5,390 nucleotides of DNA from Phycisphaerae bacterium. Its GTDB lineage: Bacteria > Planctomycetota > Phycisphaerae > Tepidisphaerales > Tepidisphaeraceae. Location of the stretch: the NCBI GenBank assembly GCA_014380825.1, contig JACMJD010000053.1, forward strand, positions 1 to 5,390, written 5' to 3'. Shown piece after piece: positions 1 through 4,653 of this stretch; position 1 is the stretch's first letter, and each line of letters opens with the position of its first letter. Under the pieces are notes generated by a model. The model was not told the origin of the DNA. It saw only the letters and a list, made by a program, of their open reading frames with translations, and searched no databases. The position numbers and the translations under genes were made by a program.

Positions 1-411
1 ATTCATTTCCGATTCCGGATCGCTGTCGCGCGGATGGGCGGGCAACGCCAGATTCTCTTCGAGCGGCTCGGCAGGACGCGGTCCACGGCGGACGGCGTCC
101 ATGGCGAGGTTGCGCACGATCCGGCAAAGCCATCCGCCGAATCGCGAGCGGTCTTCCAGATCACCGATCCGCTGCCAGGCGCGAAGGAACGCATCCTGCA
201 CGACATCGGAGGCGACGGTCGCATTTCCGGTGACGGAATACGCCAGCGCCAGCGCCGTGCGCTCGAAGCGCGGGATCAGGGCGGCGAAGGCGTCCGCATC
301 CTTACCCTGCGCCAGTTCAACTAATCGCTCGGACGTCTCCAACGCCTGGCTCCCGCTGCTGGCCTCTGCTGCCTGTCCGCTCACCATGATGACGCCGTCA
401 ATCGCCCGCAT
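1..411 (-). CDS. ECF-family RNA polymerase sigma factor, N-terminal part (cut by window edge)
   Basis: This reading frame is open from position 411 to the window edge, giving 137 residues with no stop, so the C-terminus lies outside. Residues about 30-110 read as sigma-70 region 2: a helix with DAFAALIPRFER (40-51), then DVVQDAFLRAWQRI (69-82), then RFGGWLCRIVRNLAMDAVRR (90-109). The VQDAFLRAW and WLxRIxxNxxxDxxR patterns are the classic ECF core-binding and -10-recognition helices. Residues 110-137 are a proline- and acid-rich stretch that looks like the linker before region 4. An in-frame TAG directly precedes ATG411, so the gene cannot start earlier. Met9 (ATG at 387) is an alternative start, and neither has a clear Shine-Dalgarno. 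The product would direct core RNA polymerase to a small regulon. No anti-sigma gene is visible on this side. It is transcribed divergently from the DUF2079 gene. The family call is firm; the subgroup cannot be told. Confidence 0.9.
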   Translation of the reverse strand, partial: MRAIDGVIMVSGQAAEASSGSQALETSERLVELAQGKDADAFAALIPRFERTALALAYSVTGNATVASDVVQDAFLRAWQRIGDLEDRSRFGGWLCRIVRNLAMDAVRRGPRPAEPLEENLALPAHPRDSDPESEMN

Positions 412-420
412 CTAACGGCC

Positions 421-440
421 AAGTTTAACGAGGAAGTTTA
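421..440. repeat. Direct repeat AAGTTTA, period 13
   Basis: AAGTTTA occurs at 421-427 and again at 434-440, separated by six bases (ACGAGG). It lies 10-29 bases upstream of the sigma-factor ATG, inside the divergent control region. Two copies with a 13-base period could be a tandem regulator site or part of a promoter, but a seven-base AT-rich word can recur by chance. I see the repeat; its function is a guess. Confidence 0.3.
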
Positions 441-449
441 TCCGGTCAG
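422..449 (-). promoter_or_regulatory. Possible promoter for the sigma-factor gene (weak match)
   Basis: Read on the minus strand, CTGACC (449-444) and TAAACT (427-422) are separated by 16 bases and each match four of six positions of the sigma70 -35 and -10 consensus. Transcription would start near 415, making the message nearly leaderless for ATG411 or giving a leader of about 28 bases for ATG387. The match is modest and many ECF genes use their own promoter type instead, so this is a candidate only. Confidence 0.2.
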
Positions 450-471
450 ACCGTTTTTGACGGTAAAAACG
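443..471. promoter_or_regulatory. Three overlapping inverted repeats in the divergent intergenic region (possible operator)
   Basis: Three perfect inverted repeats share bases here. CGGTC-A-GACCG spans 443-453 as an 11-base palindrome. ACCGT-TTTTG-ACGGT spans 450-464. CGTTTTT-GACGGT-AAAAACG spans 452-471 with a seven-base-pair stem. They are mutually exclusive as RNA or cruciform hairpins because they use the same bases. Position 457-462 on the plus strand is TTGACG, a good -35 box, but no acceptable -10 sits 16-18 bases further on. The nest lies 32 bases upstream of the sigma factor and about 90 upstream of the DUF2079 gene, so a shared operator is plausible. The rest of 412-559 shows nothing else I can name. 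Confidence 0.35.
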
Positions 472-556
472 CCTCGCTACCGCGATCGGCCTTGCGAAAT
501 CCGCCATCTTCGGCGATCAGGGGCGAACGAAGGGCTCCGTCGCGTCCGATTCTTTC

Positions 557-562
557 GAGGTG
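557..562 (+). promoter_or_regulatory. Ribosome binding site GAGGTG that bears on the DUF2079 start
   Basis: GAGGTG at 557-562 is the only good Shine-Dalgarno match near the start of the membrane-protein gene. Its last three bases are the GTG at 560 that a longest-frame reading would take as start, which leaves that GTG without a site of its own. The in-frame TTG at 566 lies three bases after GAGGTG (five after GAGG), a short but workable spacing. The real start may therefore be TTG566, shortening the protein by two residues. Confidence 0.4.
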
Positions 563-2092
563 CATTTGTTCCACGATGTGTCGCGCGTGGCGGTGTTAGA
601 TCCGCCACCAACTTCCGATAATCCGCGCGGGAGCCCGGAGCTTGAACGGTCCGCGCCGCTACAGCGCTCCTGGTTAATCTGGCCGATCATCGCGCTCAGC
701 GCGCTCGTACTGTTCGCGGCGAGCGCGCTACGCCATCACGCGTTTCGATCGGGTGCGATGGATCTCGGTTTCTTCGATCAGCTCACCTATCTGATCAGCC
801 AGGGCAAGACGCCCGTCTCGTCGATCCTCGGCTACCACCTGCTGGGCGATCATGCGGCCTACGTGCTGTACCTGGTCGCGCTGCTGTACTGGATCTGGCC
901 AAACGTTCACATGCTGCTGGTTGCGCAGGCGATCTCGCTGGCGAGCGGCGCTTATCCTGTTTATCGAATCGCGCTGACGAAGCAGCTCTCGCAACGTCAA
1001 TCGCTGGCGCTCGCCGGCGCGTACCTGATGTATCCCGTCGTGCTGACGGCCAATCTCTTCGACTTCCATCCTGAAGTGATCTCGGTGGCCGCTCTGTTGT
1101 TCGCGGTGATGTTCGCGTTGCAGCGCCGCACGGCCGGCTTCGTCATCGCGCTGGCGATCGCGCTGGGCGGTAAGGAAATCATCTCGCTCACGGTTCTGGC
1201 CATGGGTATCTGGCTGGCATTGTTTGAGAAACGAAAACTTCACGGCGCAATCGCGATCGTGCTGGGCGCGGGCTGGTTTATCGTCGCAACGCAGTTGGTC
1301 ATCCCGCACTTCGGCGCGGGCAAGGAAGCATCAGGCGTGCGCTTCTTCGCATACCTCGGCAGCAGCGTGACAGAGATCGCGAAGAACATCGTGCTTCAGC
1401 CGCAGCGATGGATGAACGTCGTGTTCTCGGTTGGGACGATCAAGTACTTGTTCATCCTGTTCGCACCCGTTGCGTGGGCGCTGTTCCCGCGCCGGCGCGA
1501 GTGGCCGCGATATCTGTTGCCACTGCTGGTGTGCGCGGCGCCCACGCTGGCGATGAACATCCTCGCACAGACGAACGAGTACGATCTGAAATACCCGTTC
1601 GCGCAATACTCATTGATGGTCGTTCCGTTCCTGGCGATCACCTTCGTGTACGCCGTCGCGGAGAAGCAGGCGTGGCTGATCAGGCCACGCAGCATTGCGG
1701 TGTGGTCGTTTGCGTTGGTCTTGCTCGGCGTCGGCGCTCGACTGACGATGATGAAGCCCGAACAGGCGGGCAACCTCGCGAGCGTGCAAGCGACGCGCGA
1801 AGCGCTCGCACGCGTGCACGGCACCGGGGCGGTGCTGACCACGCACGAGATCGCGCCGCACCTGAGCCAGCGATCGTTCGTGCAATTTGTCGATCCGGTG
1901 AAACCGCGGGCGCCGATCGAACGCTTCGACTATATTTTACTGAACCTGAGCAACGAGAGCACGAAAAACGCCAGTGCCCTCACGGCCGGCATTTTCGAAA
2001 GCGTGAAATCAGACCCCGCGTTCTCTCTGCAATTCCAACGCGATTCGGTGTATTTGTTCAAGCGCACTGACGGAACCGCCCGCGCGGAATGA
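560..2092 (+). CDS. DUF2079-family polytopic membrane protein
   Basis: This 510-residue protein (508 if translation starts at TTG566) has a short cytosolic-looking N-terminus, then about ten to twelve hydrophobic segments: roughly 38-57, 98-114, 116-134, 148-166, 172-187, 192-222 (probably two), 229-247, 288-309, 317-336, 348-366 and 378-396. A soluble tail covers about 400-510. Conserved DUF2079 landmarks are visible: MDLGFFDQ (67-74), HLLGDHAA (93-100), FDFHPE (167-172), GGKEIISL (203-210) and KYPFAQYS (344-351). Acidic residues in a first extracytoplasmic loop beside a conserved GDH, on a many-helix scaffold, resemble GT-C type glycosyltransferases, so envelope glycan transfer is possible; the family has no established function. 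The tail (THEIAPHLSQRSFVQF, 428-443) is also typical of the family. The gene diverges from the sigma factor and converges on trpE with six bases between stops. The family assignment is strong, the role unknown. Confidence 0.88.
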   Translation: MHLFHDVSRVAVLDPPPTSDNPRGSPELERSAPLQRSWLIWPIIALSALVLFAASALRHHAFRSGAMDLGFFDQLTYLISQGKTPVSSILGYHLLGDHAAYVLYLVALLYWIWPNVHMLLVAQAISLASGAYPVYRIALTKQLSQRQSLALAGAYLMYPVVLTANLFDFHPEVISVAALLFAVMFALQRRTAGFVIALAIALGGKEIISLTVLAMGIWLALFEKRKLHGAIAIVLGAGWFIVATQLVIPHFGAGKEASGVRFFAYLGSSVTEIAKNIVLQPQRWMNVVFSVGTIKYLFILFAPVAWALFPRRREWPRYLLPLLVCAAPTLAMNILAQTNEYDLKYPFAQYSLMVVPFLAITFVYAVAEKQAWLIRPRSIAVWSFALVLLGVGARLTMMKPEQAGNLASVQATREALARVHGTGAVLTTHEIAPHLSQRSFVQFVDPVKPRAPIERFDYILLNLSNESTKNASALTAGIFESVKSDPAFSLQFQRDSVYLFKRTDGTARAE

Positions 2093-2115
2093 CGCAGGTC
2101 AGAATCCTTCCTGCG
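2093..2115. terminator. Inverted repeat at the convergent gene ends, possible bidirectional transcription end
   Basis: CGCAGG (2093-2098) pairs perfectly with CCTGCG (2110-2115) across an 11-base loop. The left arm is exactly the six-base gap between the two stop codons; the right arm lies in the last codons of trpE. There is no T-run on either side, so it is not a canonical intrinsic terminator. It is the only hairpin I can see where transcripts of the two converging genes must end. Confidence as a terminator is low. Confidence 0.25.
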
Positions 2116-3640
2116 CGATCTCGACCGCCTTGAGCAGCGCCTTGGCCTTGTTGAGCGTCTCTTCGTATTCGCTGGCCGGATCTGAATCGGCGACGACTCC
2201 CGCGCCGGCCTGCACGTCGTACGCGCCGTTTCGCCAGACGATTGTCCGCAGCGCAATGCACGTATCCATGTTGCCGGCAAAATCAAGATAGCCAACGCCG
2301 CCACCGTACGGGCCTCGGCGGGTGGGTTCGAGCTCGTCGATGATCTGCATCGCGCGGATTTTCGGCGCGCCGCTGACCGTTCCCACCGGCAGCGAGACGC
2401 GCAGCGCATCCAGCGCGGTCATGTCGTCGCGCAATTCGCCCGACACGTGCGACGTGATGTGCATGACGTGACTGTAGCGCTCGACGGTCATCCGGTCATC
2501 CACCTTCACGCTGCCCGCTTTCGCGACTCGGCCGATGTCGTTGCGGTGCAGGTCGACCAGCATGATGTGCTCGGCCCGCTCCTTCGGATCGTTGAGCAAT
2601 TCCTGTTCGAGCGCGCGATCAAGCTCATCGGTCGCGCCGCGACGTCGCGTGCCGGCCAGCGGACGGCTCGTGACTTTGCGATCCTGCACGCGACACAAGA
2701 TTTCCGGGCTCGAGCCGATCAGCGTGCAGCTCGGACTCTTCAGATAAAACATACACGGCGATGGGTTCACGATGCGCAGCGCGCGATAGACATCGAATGG
2801 CTGCGCGCTGCTTTGCACGCGAAGCCGCTGGCTCGGCACGAACTGGAAGATGTCGCCGGCGCGGATGTATTCCTGACCCTTGCGGACGGCGCCTTCGAAT
2901 TGATCGCGCGAGAGGTTGCTGGCGAAAGGAGATCGAAGTTCGCCGCGGGTGTCGATCTCGCCGAGTTTGCTTGTGGGCGGTTGGGAGAGACGCTGGACGA
3001 TCTCGTCGACGCGACGGCAGGCGTCGTGGTAGGCGGATTCGTTGAGCTGCGCGTCGGACCCGGCCGCTGAAGCGGCCTCGCTCGCATTCGCGACGACTCG
3101 GATGGTTTTGTCGACGTGATCGAAGATCACGAGTTCGTTGTAGAGACCGAACAGGAGATCGGGAATGCCGCGATCGTCCTTCGGCGCGTGCGCGAGTTTC
3201 TCGGGTTCGTAATATCGCGCGATGTCGTAGCCGGCGTATCCGACGAGGCCGCCGGTGAACGCAGGAAGATTTGGATCGCGGGCGAACTTGCGCGCGGGCA
3301 GTAGTTGCGAAATATCGCCCAGCGGATCGGCAGTTTTGAACTCGCGCGGCGTGCGCCCCATCTGCTGGATCGCGCCGCTGCCGTGCATCGCCGTGTACAC
3401 GACCGCCGGTGCCGTGGCGATGAAGCTGTAGCGGCCGATCTTCTCGCCGCCAACTACGCTCTCCAGCAGAAACGCGTGCGCGTCGCGGCCCAGAACTTCG
3501 AACGCGGTGACGGGCGTCAGGTGATCGCCCAGAAGCTGTCGATAGACGGGAACGATTTCCGCGCCGGCTTCGATCTTGGCGCGGAACGTTTCGAAATCCG
3601 GAAAATACTTGGGCGTCACGGAAGGCGATGTTAACCGCAA
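2099..3640 (-). CDS. trpE: Anthranilate synthase component I (TrpE)
   Basis: The product, 513 residues from TTG3640, is the chorismate-binding subunit that makes anthranilate with ammonia or with TrpG glutamine amidotransferase, the first step of tryptophan synthesis in the cytosol. The N-terminal domain carries LLES (58-61) and GRYSFI (69-74), the region that binds feedback tryptophan. The chorismate-binding domain shows GDIFQFVPSQR (262-272), GSSPE (309-313), RPLAGTRRRG (326-335), AEHIMLVDLHRNDIGRV (356-372), GAPK (424-427), RRGPYGGGVGY (441-451) and QAGAGVVADSDP (477-488). Alanine in PLAGT, where aminodeoxychorismate synthase PabB has lysine (PIKGT), argues for TrpE. Length is normal and no key motif is missing. 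TTG3640 has no Shine-Dalgarno; GTG3619, giving a protein beginning MTPKYFPDF, fits many family members and is a serious alternative. No trpG lies next to it: the downstream neighbour is the convergent DUF2079 gene and the upstream one is a divergent pterin enzyme. No leader peptide or attenuator is visible. Confidence 0.95.
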   Translation of the reverse strand: MRLTSPSVTPKYFPDFETFRAKIEAGAEIVPVYRQLLGDHLTPVTAFEVLGRDAHAFLLESVVGGEKIGRYSFIATAPAVVYTAMHGSGAIQQMGRTPREFKTADPLGDISQLLPARKFARDPNLPAFTGGLVGYAGYDIARYYEPEKLAHAPKDDRGIPDLLFGLYNELVIFDHVDKTIRVVANASEAASAAGSDAQLNESAYHDACRRVDEIVQRLSQPPTSKLGEIDTRGELRSPFASNLSRDQFEGAVRKGQEYIRAGDIFQFVPSQRLRVQSSAQPFDVYRALRIVNPSPCMFYLKSPSCTLIGSSPEILCRVQDRKVTSRPLAGTRRRGATDELDRALEQELLNDPKERAEHIMLVDLHRNDIGRVAKAGSVKVDDRMTVERYSHVMHITSHVSGELRDDMTALDALRVSLPVGTVSGAPKIRAMQIIDELEPTRRGPYGGGVGYLDFAGNMDTCIALRTIVWRNGAYDVQAGAGVVADSDPASEYEETLNKAKALLKAVEIAQEGF

Positions 3641-3666
3641 AGTTCGCGTGCTACGATGTCACGTTG
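3641..3666. other. Short divergent intergenic spacer between trpE and the pterin-synthase gene
   Basis: Only 26 bases separate TTG3640 of trpE from ATG3667 of the pterin enzyme (47 if trpE starts at GTG3619). Promoters for both genes must therefore overlap the neighbouring coding sequence. TACGAT (3652-3657) on the plus strand resembles a -10 box, but nothing near 3629-3635 is a credible -35. If it were used, the pterin-synthase message would be almost leaderless. I see no clear promoter for trpE on the minus strand. Confidence 0.4.
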
Positions 3667-4029
3667 ATGCCCTTCGAAATCAGCACGACTCGATCATTCT
3701 CTGCCGCGCATCAGTTGCGCATGTACGATGGCTCGCTCGAAACGTTGCACGGCCATAACTGGCAAATCCGCGTCACGGTGGGGCGGAGTGAACTGGATAA
3801 CATCGGCGTCGTAATGGATTTTCATGAGTTGCAGCGGCGGGTGAACGCGATCGTCGATCCGATGCATAACGTGAACCTCAATGATCTACCCGCCTTTCAG
3901 TCGATAAACCCATCGGCGGAAAGTGTGGCGCTCGTCGTCGGGCGTGCGTTGCAGTTTGATGCGGGCGTGCGATTGATTTCAGTCGAGGTGTGGGAGACGG
4001 CCGATTGTAAAGCCGTGTACCGGCCTTGA
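3667..4029 (+). CDS. 6-pyruvoyl-tetrahydropterin synthase/QueD-family protein with PTPS-III-type ExxHGH motif
   Basis: This 120-residue cytosolic protein belongs to COG0720, the zinc-dependent enzymes acting on 7,8-dihydroneopterin triphosphate. Zinc ligands are H15 (FSAAH), H28 and H30 (HGH). Other landmarks are GVVMDF (47-52), NLNDLPAF (70-77), NPSAE (81-85) and VWETADCKAVY (108-118), with E110 the usual pterin-anchoring glutamate. The catalytic cysteine of QueD (CxxxHGH) is replaced by Leu24, while E25 gives E-T-L-H-G-H, the ExxHGH signature described for PTPS-III. PTPS-III forms 6-hydroxymethyl-dihydropterin and can replace FolB in folate synthesis. The aspartate of the usual Asp-His pair also appears to be lost (M66-H67). 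Automated annotation would probably say QueD; I favour PTPS-III, as inference from the motif. I chose ATG3667 because MPFEISTTRSFSAAH aligns with family N-termini. The upstream in-frame ATG3628 would overlap trpE by 13 bases. No strong Shine-Dalgarno is present. Confidence 0.88.
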   Translation: MPFEISTTRSFSAAHQLRMYDGSLETLHGHNWQIRVTVGRSELDNIGVVMDFHELQRRVNAIVDPMHNVNLNDLPAFQSINPSAESVALVVGRALQFDAGVRLISVEVWETADCKAVYRP

Positions 4030-4034
4030 TCGCA

Positions 4035-4064
4035 CAATCACCGTGCCGCAAAAGTGTTTGATTG
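4035..4064. repeat. Inverted repeat CAATCA...TGATTG overlapping the mcsA -35 box
   Basis: CAATCA (4035-4040) and TGATTG (4059-4064) are perfect complements with 18 bases between. The right arm overlaps the first three bases of the TTGACG -35 box of the following promoter. It could be an operator for the mcsA-mcsB operon, or a weak hairpin ending the pterin-synthase transcript, though there is no T-run. A six-base match is not much evidence. Confidence 0.22.
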
Positions 4065-4090
4065 ACGCTGACAGATGCGCGAAATAGGAT
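4062..4090 (+). promoter_or_regulatory. Sigma70-like promoter for the mcsA-mcsB operon
   Basis: TTGACG (4062-4067, five of six matches to the -35 consensus) and TAGGAT (4085-4090, four of six to the -10) are separated by exactly 17 bases. Initiation near 4097 would give a leader of about 45 bases to ATG4142. This is the best promoter match in the window. No CtsR-type heptanucleotide repeat and no CIRCE element overlaps it, so housekeeping expression or an unrecognised regulator is more likely than classical Firmicutes-style control. Confidence 0.55.
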
Positions 4091-4112
4091 TAACCGGCTC
4101 ACCAGGGCCTGC

Positions 4113-4140
4113 TTGTTCGAACGTCCGACGAACGGAACAA
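4113..4140 (+). promoter_or_regulatory. mcsA leader: weak RBS within competing inverted repeats
   Basis: The predicted leader holds TTGTTC (4113-4118) complementary to GAACAA (4135-4140), and alternatively GTTCG (4115-4119) complementary to CGAAC (4129-4133). The two pairings exclude each other. The only Shine-Dalgarno-like bases, GGAA at 4134-4137, are largely inside the right arm of the first hairpin and four bases from ATG4142. The longer pairing would hide the ribosome site and the shorter one would free it. The repeats are seen; a regulatory role is speculative. Confidence 0.25.
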
Positions 4141-4141
4141 C

Positions 4142-4636
4142 ATGAAGTGTGACAACTGCAACCGAGCGGCCACCGTCCATCTCACCGAGATCAAGAACGG
4201 CAAGAAGATCGAGAAGCACCTCTGCGAGCAATGCGCCGCCCAGAACGAAGGCCTGGCGGTCAAGAGTCACACGCCGATCAACGAGCTGCTGACGAATTTC
4301 GTGCTGGCGCATTCGGGGCTGACGAAGGAAACCGGCACGGCGTGCGAGCAGTGCGGCATCAGTTGGAGCGAATTCCGACAGAGCGGGCTGCTCGGCTGCG
4401 AACACGATTACGCGCTGTTCGAGAAGGATCTGACACCGCTGCTGCAACGCGCGCATGAAGGCGCAACGCATCACGTCGGAAAAGTTCCGGCGCGCCGCGG
4501 CGGAACGGGTGTGCCAATCAAGCGATCGGTTGACCTGACTCGCCTGCGAAAAGAGTTGGCGCGGGCAGTGGAAGGCGAAGATTACGAACGGGCCGCGAAA
4601 CTGCGCGATCAAATTAAAACCGCTGAAAACGGATAG
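4142..4636 (+). CDS. mcsA: McsA-like zinc-binding, UVR-motif protein (McsB activator)
   Basis: The 164-residue protein has McsA architecture. An N-terminal zinc module has C3xxC6 and C28xxC31 (MKCDNC, CEQC). A second module has C68xxC71 and a GC motif at 85-86. A C-terminal UVR motif, about 130-160, contains LRKELARAVEGEDYERAAKL, the helix pair also found in UvrB and UvrC. In Firmicutes McsA binds and stimulates the arginine kinase McsB and helps control CtsR and ClpC. Here mcsB starts 17 bases downstream, which supports the same partnership. The second zinc site is unusual: where classical McsA has a second CxxC, this reads C86-E-H-D89, so H88 or D89 would have to complete it. The 110-128 linker is rich in Gly, Arg and Pro and looks flexible. 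ATG4142 is the natural start, since MKCDNC is the family N-terminus. The UVR motif alone does not imply a role in DNA repair. Confidence 0.88.
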   Translation: MKCDNCNRAATVHLTEIKNGKKIEKHLCEQCAAQNEGLAVKSHTPINELLTNFVLAHSGLTKETGTACEQCGISWSEFRQSGLLGCEHDYALFEKDLTPLLQRAHEGATHHVGKVPARRGGTGVPIKRSVDLTRLRKELARAVEGEDYERAAKLRDQIKTAENG

Positions 4637-4641
4637 CGAGT

Positions 4642-4646
4642 GGGAG
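4642..4646 (+). promoter_or_regulatory. Ribosome binding site of mcsB
   Basis: GGGAG lies seven bases before GTG4654, a normal spacing, and is the clearest Shine-Dalgarno in the window. It supports the GTG start over the downstream ATG at 4717 (Met22), which would remove conserved N-terminal residues and has no such site. It lies between the mcsA stop and the mcsB start, so mcsB can be translated independently within the operon. Confidence 0.6.
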
Positions 4647-4653
4647 CAACGAC

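Noticed and set aside
34..415. Two plus-strand open frames opposite the sigma-factor gene
   Set aside because: The minus strand encodes an unmistakable sigma region 2 over the same bases; the plus-strand products have no recognisable features.
452..471. Intrinsic terminator formed by CGTTTTT/AAAAACG
   Set aside because: The stem is AT-rich, has no T-run beyond it and lies between two genes transcribed away from it, so there is no upstream transcript to terminate.
457..486. Plus-strand promoter for the DUF2079 gene built on TTGACG at 457-462
   Set aside because: No hexamer 15-18 bases downstream matches the -10 consensus better than two or three positions, so only a lone -35-like box is supported.
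728..1309. Minus-strand open frame of 193 codons inside the DUF2079 gene
   Set aside because: The translation is dominated by Arg, Gln and Asp with no hydrophobic core, typical of a shadow frame opposite a membrane-protein gene.
1408..2070. Plus-strand open frame of 220 codons in another frame of the DUF2079 gene
   Set aside because: It overlaps the real gene and is Arg/Ala-rich with no domain. The DUF2079 frame has family motifs on both sides of and throughout this stretch.
2447..3070. Plus-strand open frame of 207 codons opposite trpE
   Set aside because: It lies wholly within the conserved chorismate-binding region of trpE on the other strand and has no recognisable motif.
4030..4141. 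CtsR operator, CIRCE element or riboswitch upstream of mcsA
   Set aside because: I looked for the CtsR tandem heptanucleotide, the CIRCE inverted repeat and a long structured leader and found none. Only short inverted repeats and a sigma70-like promoter are present.
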